A DNA stretch of 64,000 bases from Moraxella catarrhalis. Its GTDB lineage: Bacteria > Pseudomonadota > Gammaproteobacteria > Pseudomonadales > Moraxellaceae. The DNA lies in assembly GCF_001632285.1 (NCBI RefSeq), contig NZ_LWAH01000016.1:387325-451324 (forward strand). The letters run 5' to 3'. Positions 52,088-61,107 of this stretch are shown in pieces. The notes beneath the pieces were generated by a model, which saw nothing but the letters and a program-made list of their open reading frames with translations, had not been told where the DNA came from and searched no databases. Every line of letters starts with the position of its first letter. Position 1 is the stretch's first letter. Both the position numbers and the translations under genes were made by a program.

Positions 52088-52441
52088 ATGAAAATTACTT
52101 TAGACAACACAGAACTAAACCAAGCTGTTATTGAATACTTAAACAATCAAGGACTTACTCTTAATACTGATAAAGTTCATATTGAAATTACATCAGAAGG
52201 TGTAAAAATTGATACGAATAAACCAAATAGACAAGAGGCTAAAGACAGTGTACAAGAGCCTGTAAAGCCTAATAAACCCAATAATAAACCAAAAGGTAGT
52301 GATATACCAGCTAAACAAGAAAAGCCTGCTAAAGTGTTATTTAACGCATCAGATGACACAACAGATGACATCTTAGAAGATGATACGCCTACGATTCCTG
52401 AAAACCAGCAAGTAGAAAAGACACGCAAGCTATTTCAATAA
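52088..52441 (+). CDS. Phage hypothetical protein, 117 aa, acidic C-terminus
   Basis: An ordered N-terminal segment of about 40 residues (KITLDNTELNQAVIEYL) is followed by a Pro/Lys/Asn-rich linker. An acidic stretch (DDTTDDILEDDTP) and an RKLFQ tail end the protein. Acidic tails of this kind are common in DNA-mimic or SSB-interacting phage proteins, but no family is recognised. AAGGAG precedes the ATG. Confidence 0.62.
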   Translation: MKITLDNTELNQAVIEYLNNQGLTLNTDKVHIEITSEGVKIDTNKPNRQEAKDSVQEPVKPNKPNNKPKGSDIPAKQEKPAKVLFNASDDTTDDILEDDTPTIPENQQVEKTRKLFQ

Positions 52442-52454
52442 GGTGAATTAGATT

Positions 52455-52604
52455 ATGGATAAAGATAATCTAGTCTTTGCTATTACGGCTTGTGTAATAG
52501 TGTTAATTTTGTTTGTATTCATGGGTTTTTTAATAAAGTATGACACTGTGAGAGAATGTATCAGGGTAAACCCTAATAATGCAGAAATCTGTGCACAACT
52601 TTAA
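52455..52604 (+). CDS. Small membrane protein, 49 aa
   Basis: It has one strong hydrophobic helix (about residues 7-27, TACVIVLILFVFMGFL) after a charged start, then a polar tail with two Cys. An AGGTGA site is upstream. The shape is like phage holin or superinfection-exclusion microproteins, but the function is not assigned. Confidence 0.5.
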   Translation: MDKDNLVFAITACVIVLILFVFMGFLIKYDTVRECIRVNPNNAEICAQL

Positions 52605-52605
52605 C

Positions 52606-52671
52606 ATGAGTATAAAGAAAGTTACATTGACTATTTCAGTGGAAGACTACGAACCCTCTAGTAAAGCTTAA
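52606..52671 (+). CDS. Possible 21-aa microprotein
   Basis: The short frame starts 1 nt after the 49-aa gene stop (TAACATG) and encodes a strand-like KKVTLTISVEDYEP sequence. It is followed by a terminator. It is supported only by spacing and could be chance. Confidence 0.25.
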   Translation: MSIKKVTLTISVEDYEPSSKA

Positions 52672-52686
52672 GTAAATAACTAAACC

Positions 52687-52713
52687 AAAAGCTACCTAGC
52701 TGGGTAGCTTTTT
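52687..52713 (+). terminator. Rho-independent terminator inside the plus-strand replication block
   Basis: AAAAGCTACC / GGGTAGCTTTTT forms a 9-10 bp stem with a T tail, between the 49/21-aa genes and the 85-aa gene at 52729. Confidence 0.8.
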
Positions 52714-52728
52714 AATGAGGATTTTAAT

Positions 52729-52986
52729 ATGACAGATTTAGAAATGATAGGTCAAGCATATATGGTGTGGTATCAATGTAATGATAAAACCCATATAGCG
52801 AAGCAAGAGCTTAACTATTATATGGACGATCCATCACCTACGATTGGTGACTATACAGATGAGGCATTTAAAAAAACACTCTCATCATTAAGCAAAAACT
52901 TGATTACCTGTTTACAAGAAACTTCTAAAGCTTATGATGCGTTAGATGATATAGTGCTTAATTACCTGACTAAACAAAGAAGTTAA
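52729..52986 (+). CDS. Phage hypothetical protein, 85 aa
   Basis: This helical protein has paired Tyr/Trp residues near the N-terminus (IGQAYMVWYQCNDK), and most of its length could be a helical hairpin. No family is recognised. It starts a new run of genes after the terminator and ends 4 nt before the next ATG. Confidence 0.6.
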   Translation: MTDLEMIGQAYMVWYQCNDKTHIAKQELNYYMDDPSPTIGDYTDEAFKKTLSSLSKNLITCLQETSKAYDALDDIVLNYLTKQRS

Positions 52987-52990
52987 AACT

Positions 52991-53473
52991 ATGAACAAAC
53001 AAACATTTAAAGCTGGTGATAAAGTTTATTATCCCCTTATATCAAATAAAATTCTAACACTGCTAGAGGATGATGAAGACACTGTTAGTGTAAATTTGTG
53101 TGTAAGTAATTATACCGTCTATAAGTCAAATGGCAAAAAATTTAAACATCATTTGGTTCAAAGTATCTTTCATGCAACTCAGCTTAACTATGAGCTTTTA
53201 ACGAATTTGTATCCACACATACAGTTTGAAGAGCCAATACCAACATCTGTTACAATCATTAAAAAGATGCTTAATGATGGCTATGCTTATGTTATCTGTG
53301 ACATCGTACTGCCCAATGGTGTAGTTAAAGATATTATCAGAGGTTATGATGACAATTTACTCTTTGGTGAGTACGGTAACTACGACTATGATCAGGTAAT
53401 ACCTTTAGATATTTATACAGGTAAAGTCATTGTAGATTATATAGATGGTAAACCAGTACTAGAAGGTGATTAA
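52991..53473 (+). CDS. Phage hypothetical protein, 160 aa
   Basis: The beta-rich N-terminal part (FKAGDKVYYPLISNKILTL) resembles small SH3-like or KOW-like barrels. The C-terminal part repeats Tyr/Asp/Gly strands. No catalytic motif is seen and the family is not recognised. The stop is directly followed by the ATG of the next gene. Confidence 0.6.
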   Translation: MNKQTFKAGDKVYYPLISNKILTLLEDDEDTVSVNLCVSNYTVYKSNGKKFKHHLVQSIFHATQLNYELLTNLYPHIQFEEPIPTSVTIIKKMLNDGYAYVICDIVLPNGVVKDIIRGYDDNLLFGEYGNYDYDQVIPLDIYTGKVIVDYIDGKPVLEGD

Positions 53474-53854
53474 ATGAATATACGAAAACTTATTAGTGAA
53501 CTCAAAACCCACCATATGTATATTTCAGCCCTGGATACTAAGAAAAGTGAATCAGTGGCTGCTGGTATTGCTATTGCTATTGATATTATTAAAAAGCATA
53601 CAGAAAATGAATGGATAGATACCTTGGAGGAGTTACCACCTACTGGTAAACCAGTGTTACTGGCAGTAGATCTTGGTGAAGATTCGCTTGTACCAGCCGT
53701 AGGTCAGTTAATTGAATATGATGTAAACTTCGTTGATGAATATGTTGATTTCACTGAAACCTTAGAATGGTTAAATTCAGAAGGTGATAGCTTTGTTGCT
53801 GAATTTAATGATGTTAAGTATTGGCTTCCAATCCCTGAATTTCCTAAACATTAA
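53474..53854 (+). CDS. DUF551-like phage protein, 126 aa
   Basis: The region from about residue 45 ([20 protein letters not shown]) to the end ([11 protein letters not shown]) has the W-I...LPP-x-GKPVL...WLPIPEFP frame of the DUF551 family, found in many phages. The role of that family is unknown. It starts directly after the 160-aa gene and is followed by nrdB. Confidence 0.68.
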   Translation: MNIRKLISELKTHHMYISALDTKKSESVAAGIAIAIDIIKKHTENEWIDTLEELPPTGKPVLLAVDLGEDSLVPAVGQLIEYDVNFVDEYVDFTETLEWLNSEGDSFVAEFNDVKYWLPIPEFPKH

Positions 53855-53868
53855 ACCAAGGAGTATTA

Positions 53869-54954
53869 ATGTATTCTGTATTTAATCCCAACCCCAATGA
53901 TGCTACCCAAGAGCCAATGTTCTTGGGTGAATCAGTGAATGTATCACGGTTTGATAAACAACGATACCCTATCTTTGAACAGCTTACAGAAAAACAAATC
54001 AGTTTCTTTTGGAGACCTGAGGAGATTGATGTATCTAAAGACCGTAGAGACTTTATTGAGCTACCTGAACATGAACAACATATCTTTGTATCTAATCTAA
54101 AATACCAAACACTACTAGATAGTGTACAAGGTCGTAGTCCTAATGTTGTATTATTACCTTTGGTTTCAGTACCTGAACTTGAAACTTGGATTGAAACATG
54201 GGCTTTTTTTGAAAGTATTCATGCTCGTAGTTATACGCACATTATCCGCAATATCTTTAATAATCCCAGTGAGATTTTAGATGATATTGTGATTAACCCT
54301 GAGATTATCAAAAGAGCTGAATCCATCTCAAAATACTATGATGAACTACATAGCTTATCTTTAGAGTATCAGCAAGGTAAGCAGGTAGATATGTATGAGC
54401 TAAGAAAACGCTTATATCTGTGCATTATGAGCGTCAATGTGCTTGAAGCTATCCGCTTTTATGTATCATTTGCCTGTTCATTTGCTTTTGCTGAACGAAA
54501 AGTGATGGAAGGTAATGCTAAGATTATCAAATTAATTGCAAGAGATGAAGCATTACATTTAAATGGTACACAACATATCCTAACTTTATTGGTAAAAGAA
54601 CATGAAGATTATCAGACAATTACTCAAACATGTAAAGATGAGATTTACGATATATTTGAGTCTGCTTATGAACAAGAGCGAGCTTGGATTGACTATTTAT
54701 TTAAAGACGGCTCTATGATTGGTTTAAATAAAGAGATATTGACTCAATATCTTCAGTATATTACCGATATTCGTATGAGTGCCATCGGCTTAGAGCCTGT
54801 TTTTAATACCAAAAACCCAATCCCTTGGATTAATAATTGGTTATCTTCTGATAATGTCCAAGTAGCCCCACAAGAAACAGAGATTACATCTTATGTTGTA
54901 GGTCAGATTGATTCTGATTTGAGTGATTTAGATTTTAATGATGTACAGCTATAA
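53869..54954 (+). CDS. nrdB: Ribonucleotide reductase class Ia beta subunit
   Basis: This 361-aa NrdB makes the tyrosyl radical for reduction of ribonucleotides. All di-iron ligands are visible: D84, E115, H118, E193, E227 and H230. The radical Tyr122 has the same number as in E. coli. Numbering shifts by 11 later because of a deletion. The C-terminus (LDFNDVQL) keeps the hydrophobic/QL ending used to dock on NrdA. No nrdA or glutaredoxin gene is in the prophage, so it may depend on host NrdA, or its partner was deleted. AAGGAG precedes the ATG. Confidence 0.93.
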   Translation: MYSVFNPNPNDATQEPMFLGESVNVSRFDKQRYPIFEQLTEKQISFFWRPEEIDVSKDRRDFIELPEHEQHIFVSNLKYQTLLDSVQGRSPNVVLLPLVSVPELETWIETWAFFESIHARSYTHIIRNIFNNPSEILDDIVINPEIIKRAESISKYYDELHSLSLEYQQGKQVDMYELRKRLYLCIMSVNVLEAIRFYVSFACSFAFAERKVMEGNAKIIKLIARDEALHLNGTQHILTLLVKEHEDYQTITQTCKDEIYDIFESAYEQERAWIDYLFKDGSMIGLNKEILTQYLQYITDIRMSAIGLEPVFNTKNPIPWINNWLSSDNVQVAPQETEITSYVVGQIDSDLSDLDFNDVQL

Positions 54955-54957
54955 TAA

Positions 54958-54981
54958 GTTACCCCCTAATAAGGGGGTAAC
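54958..54981. terminator. Bidirectional terminator between nrdB and int
   Basis: GTTACCCCC / GGGGGTAAC pair perfectly around a 6-nt loop (TAATAA), just before the int stop on the other strand. Confidence 0.85.
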
Positions 54982-54983
54982 TT

Positions 54984-55982
54984 TTAATTAAAGTAACTGG
55001 CTAATTCATCAACAGTAGGGTTATAGTAAACATTTACTAAGGTTTTAATATCCTTATGTCCTGTAATTTTAGCCAGCTTTTCTACAGGGATATTTAAATC
55101 CCTAACCATCCTTGATATGGCTTCATGTCTTGTATCATGAAAATGTAAATCTTTAATCCATAATTGCTGTCGCATTCTTCTCCATATCAAATTAAAATTA
55201 TCTAAGCGAATACAAAATAACCTGTCTGTTAATGGGGTAACTTGTTTTAGCATCTGTCTTGCTGTTGTATTTAAGATCACATTCCTAGCCATACCATTTT
55301 TACTATGACTGATATGCACATAGTTTTCATGGATATGGTCTTTAGTAAGTGCTAATATCTCTCCCCTACGCATGGCTGTTTGCAGGGCAAATAAGAAACA
55401 CCAACCCACTTGTTTTCTACAAGTATCAGGAACATCTCCTAAAGTATAACCTGTCCATTGTAGTATTTTGGCTTCTTCTTCAAGGGTAATTCTTCTATCC
55501 CTAGAAGCTGGTTTACTGGGTCGTTTGACTTTATTCATTGGATTGGTTTCAAAAATATATAACTCATTAATTGCATAATTAAATACACAATTTAAAAAAG
55601 ATAATTCAAGTAATACAGAACCTTGAGATACCTGTAATAAGCGTCTGTCCCTGTATGCAGATAATTGTTTGGGGGTAATTTGTGTAATTGCAGTTGTAAC
55701 CAAATCAGGGTGCTGTTTCACCATAATATTAATAATACTCTCAGCTCTTTTACCGTTTTTACGCAAGCTTAGTACTTTATTTCTGTATATATCAATCACT
55801 TCTAATAAACTCAGGTTACTTTGTTCATTAAAATAAAGCAGTTCTTGGCACAGTGTATTAAACCAGTCTATACATTCTTGTTCTGATGATTTCGTTGCTG
55901 AGTATCTTTTACCATGTATCATGGTTTGGATACGATACCTACAACCCACCTGACTAATCTTAGGGATATTTTTAAGTACCAT
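54984..55982 (-). CDS. Phage tyrosine-recombinase integrase
   Basis: This 332-aa integrase has an N-terminal SAM-like DNA-binding part and a C-terminal catalytic domain. Catalytic residues are visible: Arg in ALQTAMRRGEILAL, HxxR in LHFHDTRHEAISR, His in ITGHKDIKTLVNVYY and the nucleophile Tyr near the end (VYYNP). It directs insertion at prfA. The first about 25 codons lie inside the 243-bp att repeat, so the int 5' end is part of the duplicated sequence. No ribosome site is evident. No excisionase gene was recognised. Confidence 0.92.
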   Translation of the reverse strand: MVLKNIPKISQVGCRYRIQTMIHGKRYSATKSSEQECIDWFNTLCQELLYFNEQSNLSLLEVIDIYRNKVLSLRKNGKRAESIINIMVKQHPDLVTTAITQITPKQLSAYRDRRLLQVSQGSVLLELSFLNCVFNYAINELYIFETNPMNKVKRPSKPASRDRRITLEEEAKILQWTGYTLGDVPDTCRKQVGWCFLFALQTAMRRGEILALTKDHIHENYVHISHSKNGMARNVILNTTARQMLKQVTPLTDRLFCIRLDNFNLIWRRMRQQLWIKDLHFHDTRHEAISRMVRDLNIPVEKLAKITGHKDIKTLVNVYYNPTVDELASYFN

Positions 55983-56151
55983 TTAGGGTAATCCTAGGGT
56001 AATTGACATAAAATAATTACCCTAAAATTACTCTGCTCCCACACTTGCCATCAAATCAGCATGATGTTCACGCAATAAGCTGTCTAAAAGCTCAGTCAAA
56101 TCCCCTTCCATGATGGCATCAAGCTTATATAAAGTTAGGTTAATGCGGTGA
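55909..56151. repeat. attR: right copy of the 243-bp flanking direct repeat
   Basis: It is identical to 25810-26052. It spans the start of int, the TAGGGTAAT array (55984-56024) and the last 124 bp of intact prfA. Divergence begins with a base change on each side (55908 and 56152). Confidence 0.92.
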
Positions 56152-57107
56152 TCTGTCATGCGTCCTTGGGGGAAATTATAAGTACGAATTCTCTCTGAAC
56201 GATCGCCTGAACCGACCAAATTGCGTCGCATATCGCTTGTTGCATCAATTTGGGCTTGAACTTTGGCTTGTTGAATGCGAGCTACCAGCATTTTCATCGC
56301 TTTTTCTTTATTGGCATGCTGAGAGCGTTCTTGTTGGCATTCAGCCACCACCCCTGTTGGGATATGTGTGATGCGGACTGCTGAGTCAGTTGTATTGACA
56401 TGCTGCCCCCCTGCACCACTTGAGCGATAGGTATCAATCCGCAAATCACTTGGGTTAATCTCAACCGTATCATCAATCTCAACCTCTGGCATCACCGCAA
56501 CTGTACACGCTGAGGTATGTACACGCCCTTGAGATTCGGTGGCTGGAACTCGCTGGACACGATGAGCACCACTTTCAAATTTCAATCTGCCATAAACACC
56601 GATACCAGATACACGCGCGATGATTTCTTTATAGCCGCCATGCTCTCCTTCATTGGCAGACAATACCTCTACTTGCCAACCTTGGGATTGTGTATATTTT
56701 TGATACATACGAAACAAATCACCCGAAAAAATTGCCGCTTCATCACCGCCCGTGCCTGCACGAATCTCCAAAAATGCCGTCGCTTTATCATTAGGATCTT
56801 TAGGCAGCATCATCACATTAAGCCTCTCCTCGAGCGTCTCAATGTTTGCACGCGCCACCTCAATTTCATCAAGTGCCATTTCTTTCATCTCAGGATCGCT
56901 CAAAAGCTCATTGGCAGTTTGTAAGTCTGCTTCCGCTTGCACAAAGTCCTGCCAAGTAGTGGTAATCTCAGACAGGTCGCTATGCTCCATGGATAACTCA
57001 CGAAATTTTTTGTTATCACTGATGGTATCAGGATCTGACAAAAGTGCGGTAACCTCTTCAAAACGATCAACCATTTGATCTAGACGGTGGCGTAAGGATT
57101 CTTTCAT
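56028..57107 (-). CDS. prfA: Peptide chain release factor 1
   Basis: This 359-aa class I release factor reads UAA and UAG. The GGQ peptidyl-hydrolysis motif is in [18 protein letters not shown], and the stop-codon reading region contains [13 protein letters not shown] (PxT-type PAT). It is the prophage attachment gene. The phage brings an identical last 124 bp, so the protein is intact after integration. Confidence 0.97.
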   Translation of the reverse strand: MKESLRHRLDQMVDRFEEVTALLSDPDTISDNKKFRELSMEHSDLSEITTTWQDFVQAEADLQTANELLSDPEMKEMALDEIEVARANIETLEERLNVMMLPKDPNDKATAFLEIRAGTGGDEAAIFSGDLFRMYQKYTQSQGWQVEVLSANEGEHGGYKEIIARVSGIGVYGRLKFESGAHRVQRVPATESQGRVHTSACTVAVMPEVEIDDTVEINPSDLRIDTYRSSGAGGQHVNTTDSAVRITHIPTGVVAECQQERSQHANKEKAMKMLVARIQQAKVQAQIDATSDMRRNLVGSGDRSERIRTYNFPQGRMTDHRINLTLYKLDAIMEGDLTELLDSLLREHHADLMASVGAE

Positions 57108-57362
57108 AAATTTAAATCAACTAACTGTTTGTTAAATCAGTTATTTTGCCATACTTTTTGGGTTTTTGCACCGTTTTATCAGTATCGTTGAATGGTTATA
57201 AAGCTTATTCCTTAAATTTGGTTGTTTCATCATACTTTATTATGCTAATCTGTCACAAATTATCATCTTTTATCAAGCAATCTTTACAGTACTGATACAA
57301 TATGGTAGGGCTTCATAAAATACAGCCACTGCGATGTTTGAAATTTTTTTTGAGTATGAATT

Positions 57363-58613
57363 ATGACCGATATCACCTTAAACCAAAGCCAGAAATTAAC
57401 TTGGCGTTCATTTGGACCTGGTATTTTAATGGCTTCTGCTGCCATCGGCGGCTCACATTTGGTCGCCTCAACACAAGCTGGTGCTCTGTATGGCTGGCAA
57501 TTGGCAATTATGATTATCCTTGCCAATTTTTTTAAATACCCTTTTTATCGCTTTGGAACAGAATATGCCTACTCAACAGGCAACAGCTTAGTGGCAGGTT
57601 ATGCTAAAATTTCCCGTATCTATCTTTGGGCATTTTTTGTCTTATGCATCATTTCAGGTATTATTAGCACAGGTGCGGTGGCACTACTATGTGCGGTCAT
57701 TTTGGGGCAAATTTTGCCTTGGGAACTCAGCACTCTAGAGCTTTCACGCATCGTAATGGTAAGCTCAGGCATTTTATTGGTGGCAGGTCATTATCGGCTT
57801 TTAGATGGTTTAACCAAGTGGATTATCGCCCTGCTGACAGTAGCGACGGTTGCAGCTGTATTTATCGCTGCAGGTAAGCCCTCTGCCATATCAGCCGACT
57901 TTATTCCTGCCTCACCTTGGAATTTGGCAGCACTTGGATTTATTGTTGCACTTATGGGCTGGATGCCAGCACCACTTGAATTTTCTGCCGTGACCTCAGT
58001 GTGGACCGCTAAGAAAATTCGTACCGATTACACCAATCGCTTTCAAGGTTTTGTTGATTTTAATGTTGGTTATTTTACTTCAGCGGTTTTGGCAATATTT
58101 TTCTTGGCACTTGGCGTATTTGTACAATATGGCACAGGCACCGAAATCGCCATGCAAGGCGGTGCTTATGTGCCACAGCTGATTAATATGTATACCGAAA
58201 CCATCGGCAACTGGGCAAAAATGCTGGTCGCCACGATTGCTTTTTTGTGCATGTATGGTACAGTCATCACCTGTGCTGATGGCTATGGTCGTACCAATTC
58301 AGAAAGCCTATCCTTAATTTTGACCAACAGCACAAAAGCAACCGAAAAATATGTTGTTATGTGGACTGTATTTACGATTGTGGCAGGCTACGGTTTAATC
58401 GCATTTTTTCTAGGTCAAATGGCGGCACTGCTCAAATTTGCGATGATCTCAGCATTTGTGACTGCACCGATTTTTGCTTATTTAAACTACGCTTTGGTCA
58501 AAAAAGAGGGTCATCTAAGCACCATCATGAAATGGTATGCACTGGCAGGCATTGTATTTTTGACAGGCTTTACCGTATTATTCTTATTACAATTTTTTGG
58601 TATGATTGGCTAA
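57363..58613 (+). CDS. NRAMP-fold transporter lacking the usual metal-site motifs
   Basis: This 416-aa membrane protein has about 11 hydrophobic helices and the overall look of NRAMP/MntH proteins. The helix 1 metal-binding motif DPGN is replaced by AIGGSHLVAST. The helix 6 motif (MPHN in MntH) reads MGWMPAPLEF. Since these carry the Asp, Asn and Met ligands, transport of Mn2+/Fe2+ by the usual site is doubtful. It could be one of the divergent NRAMP-related groups with other substrates. It is a single gene followed by a terminator. Confidence 0.78.
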   Translation: MTDITLNQSQKLTWRSFGPGILMASAAIGGSHLVASTQAGALYGWQLAIMIILANFFKYPFYRFGTEYAYSTGNSLVAGYAKISRIYLWAFFVLCIISGIISTGAVALLCAVILGQILPWELSTLELSRIVMVSSGILLVAGHYRLLDGLTKWIIALLTVATVAAVFIAAGKPSAISADFIPASPWNLAALGFIVALMGWMPAPLEFSAVTSVWTAKKIRTDYTNRFQGFVDFNVGYFTSAVLAIFFLALGVFVQYGTGTEIAMQGGAYVPQLINMYTETIGNWAKMLVATIAFLCMYGTVITCADGYGRTNSESLSLILTNSTKATEKYVVMWTVFTIVAGYGLIAFFLGQMAALLKFAMISAFVTAPIFAYLNYALVKKEGHLSTIMKWYALAGIVFLTGFTVLFLLQFFGMIG

Positions 58614-58636
58614 CATCACCCATCTTATCCAACCGA

Positions 58637-58672
58637 TCGCCAAGTTAAATTTGCTTGGCGATTGTTATTTTT
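58637..58672 (+). terminator. Terminator after the NRAMP-like gene
   Basis: ATCGCCAAG / CTTGGCGAT form a 9-bp stem followed by a T-rich tail, about 25 bp past the stop. Confidence 0.75.
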
Positions 58673-58712
58673 ATTCGCCAAATAAAACCATCATCAGTCA
58701 TCAAAAGCTCAT

Positions 58713-58743
58713 AAAAAAGCAGTACCTTTTGTACTGCTTTTTT
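58713..58743 (-). terminator. Terminator after gabD
   Basis: AAAAAGCAGTAC / GTACTGCTTTTTT form a 12-bp stem with a short loop. T/A tails on both sides allow termination of the minus-strand gabD transcript. Confidence 0.8.
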
Positions 58744-58754
58744 ATGATTAAGGT

Positions 58755-60251
58755 TTATTTGCTGATATCCATACACCAATATTTGGTGGTAATATACTCT
58801 TCAATACCGTATTTTGAACCCTCTCGCCCAAAACCTGATTGCTTAACACCACCAAATGGTGCAACTTCAGTTGATAAAAGCCCTGTATTTTGACCAACCA
58901 TACCATACTCTAGTGCCTCTGAAACACGCCAAGCACGAGCATGGTTTTGGGTATAAAAATACGCCGCCAAGCCATAAATGGTATCATTGGCATGATGGAT
59001 CACCTCGTTTTCATCTTCAAAAGTCATGATCGGAGCAATCGGACCAAATATCTCTTCATGGGCAAGATCCATCTCGTCGGTGATATCACTGATGACAGTT
59101 GGGGTAAATGACAGTTGACTTGCGTCATGTGGCACGCCACCTGTGATTAGCGTTGCCCCTTTGTTTAGTGCATCATCCAAAAGTGCCTGCACTTTTTTGA
59201 GTGCTTGTTGATTGATAAGCGGTCCGATATCGGTTGCTTCATCAGCACCATTGCCAACTTTCAGTACTTCTACTTTTTGTTTAAATTTCGCTAAAAACTC
59301 ATCTTTAATTGAACTTTGGACATAGATACGGTTGGCACACACACAAGTTTGCCCAGCGTTTCGATATTTTGAAGCAATCAGTCCTTCTGCCGCCTTTTCA
59401 AGATCGGCATCATCAAAGACGATAAAAGGTGCATTACCGCCAAGCTCCATAGACAGCTTTTTGATGGTGCTTGCACATTGCTCCATCAGTACTCGCCCCA
59501 CTTCGGTAGAACCTGTGAATGACAGCTTATGAATGCGTGGATCTTTGGTCAGTACCTCGCCGACCACAGAGGATTTACCAGTAACAATTTGTAACACACC
59601 TTTAGGAATGCCTGCTTGTTTTGCCAAATATCCCAGTGCCAATGCCGAAAATGGCGTCTCGGTGGCTGGCTTGATGATCATGGTACAGCCAGCCGCTAAC
59701 GCAGGTGCAGCTTTACGAGCAATCATTGCCGAAGGGAAATTCCAAGGCGTAATCGCAGCACACACACCGACTGGCTGCTTGAGTACCACATAGCGTAGCG
59801 ACTGATTGGTACTTGGAATAACATCGCCATAGATGCGTTTGCCTTCATCTGCAAACCAGCGTATGAAGCTATTGGCATAATCAATCTCACCTTGTGATTC
59901 TGTGATGGGCTTGCCTTGCTCATAGGTCATGATCAGTGCCAAATCTTCCTTGTGTGTATCGATCAGATCCGCCCAAGCATGCAAAAGTTTGGCACGCTCA
60001 CTGGCGGTGGTATTTGCCCAGCTTTCTTGGGCAGCATCAGCACACTCAACGGCGTTTAGAACGGTTTGTTTTGATAAGCTGGGTATCGTACCAAGCACAT
60101 CGCCTGTGAATGGATTGGTAACTGCGATGGCCTCACCAGAATCAGCACCAACCCACTCTCCATCAATCAAACAGGCTTGCTTTAGCAGATTGGGGCAGTT
60201 AAGCGGAATCGATGAGGGTTGGGTCGTAGATTGATTTGTAGGTTGGTTCAT
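58755..60251 (-). CDS. gabD: NAD(P)-dependent succinate-semialdehyde dehydrogenase
   Basis: This 498-aa aldehyde dehydrogenase oxidises succinate semialdehyde to succinate at the end of GABA or related catabolism. The catalytic Cys is in RNAGQTCVCANR and the general base Glu in MELGGNAPFIV. The cofactor loop FTGSTEVGRVLM is intact. The paired GQTCVCANR sequence is typical of GabD. Assignment to this substrate within the ALDH superfamily is by overall resemblance. It is divergent from a broken IclR-type regulator. Confidence 0.87.
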   Translation of the reverse strand: MNQPTNQSTTQPSSIPLNCPNLLKQACLIDGEWVGADSGEAIAVTNPFTGDVLGTIPSLSKQTVLNAVECADAAQESWANTTASERAKLLHAWADLIDTHKEDLALIMTYEQGKPITESQGEIDYANSFIRWFADEGKRIYGDVIPSTNQSLRYVVLKQPVGVCAAITPWNFPSAMIARKAAPALAAGCTMIIKPATETPFSALALGYLAKQAGIPKGVLQIVTGKSSVVGEVLTKDPRIHKLSFTGSTEVGRVLMEQCASTIKKLSMELGGNAPFIVFDDADLEKAAEGLIASKYRNAGQTCVCANRIYVQSSIKDEFLAKFKQKVEVLKVGNGADEATDIGPLINQQALKKVQALLDDALNKGATLITGGVPHDASQLSFTPTVISDITDEMDLAHEEIFGPIAPIMTFEDENEVIHHANDTIYGLAAYFYTQNHARAWRVSEALEYGMVGQNTGLLSTEVAPFGGVKQSGFGREGSKYGIEEYITTKYWCMDISK

Positions 60252-60347
60252 AGCGTATCCTTTTTACTGATAAAAATGACTTAAAATTATTAAAAAAATT
60301 GTATATGATATATTAAAATTTATATTCTATATATTGAACATAAGTTC

Positions 60348-60789
60348 TTGATATTATACAATATAGCACTAAATATTTTGGAATACAAAATCACCCAAAG
60401 TGCTTCTCCTGTCTCTGCTGCCACCATCACCAAAGAGCTTAAGCTGGCTCGCTCAACAACTTATAATATTCTACAAGCACTGAGTGCAAAAGGCGTACTG
60501 CACAAAGTACCAATCATTACCATTGACCGAGCGTGGGGTGACTGATTTTAATCAGCTAAAAGATGAATTTCTTTACATCAAGCAGACACGACTATCGCTT
60601 GATGATGGGCAATTGCGACTTGGTATGACCTGTATTGGTACCTACATTCAAAGTCCAGATAAAGTTAAGCTTGGCATCGCAGTATCACTATCTAATAGTG
60701 AATATGATGACAAAAAAGTACAAATTGGCGATGCACTCGTCAAACTTGCCCAAGCCATCGAAAATCGTATGGGGTTTGGTAGCATGTAA
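60348..60789 (+). pseudogene. IclR-family regulator pseudogene
   Basis: The first part (to about 60520) encodes an IclR-type winged helix (SAATITKELKLARSTTYNILQAL). The frame then shifts, and the second part (about 60540-60789) encodes the end of an IclR effector domain (RLGMTCIGTYIQSPDKVKLGIAVSLSN). About 100 residues of the usual 250 are missing between them. No good start or ribosome site is seen. It lies divergent from gabD, which it may once have controlled. Confidence 0.75.
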
Positions 60790-61107
60790 TCTGGTCATCT
60801 GATGATGATCATCACAAAACAACCCAAGCACTAGGTATTTCAAAACAATGTAAAAACAAAAACAGACTTTATTTGTTTGTTGTTTATCCATTCACCATAT
60901 TTGGCTCATCTGCCCTATTTTTCTTTTGTTGACCAAAAACTGCTGATGATTTGATATACATCTCAATCAAATATGATACATGCCATCAATTAACACAACT
61001 GAGTGATTAACATAATTTTTTAAACACAATTTAAAATAACCCGCCAGCCAATAGGCGATGGTCATTCATCAGATTATGACATATCAAACCATCACTGTTT
61101 AAATGGC
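60790..61107. other. Intergenic region IclR remnant-ABC genes
   Basis: No gene is visible. A short palindrome (TGATGATCATCA, near 60803) is the only structure noted. Confidence 0.55.

Larger units (their letters stand above)
25810..56151. mobile_element. Integrated, internally deleted N4-like prophage at the 3' end of prfA
   Basis: The element is bounded by a perfect 243-bp direct repeat and carries a tyrosine integrase next to attR. Late genes run on the minus strand: virion RNA polymerase, 651, 194 and 888 aa, and a coiled-coil fragment. Replication-type genes run on the plus strand: primase fragment, RecA-like ATPase, SSB candidate, RuvC-like, NrdB. This is the convergent middle/late plan of N4-like phages, opened at the middle/late boundary. 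Capsid, portal, terminase, DNA polymerase, helicase and early RNA polymerase are missing, and the two gene blocks meet at a broken junction near 48.6 kb. It should not form virions unaided. Confidence 0.85.

Noticed and set aside
56000..56160. tRNA gene as the prophage attachment target
   Set aside because: The att repeat overlaps the 3' end of prfA; no tRNA cloverleaf is present.
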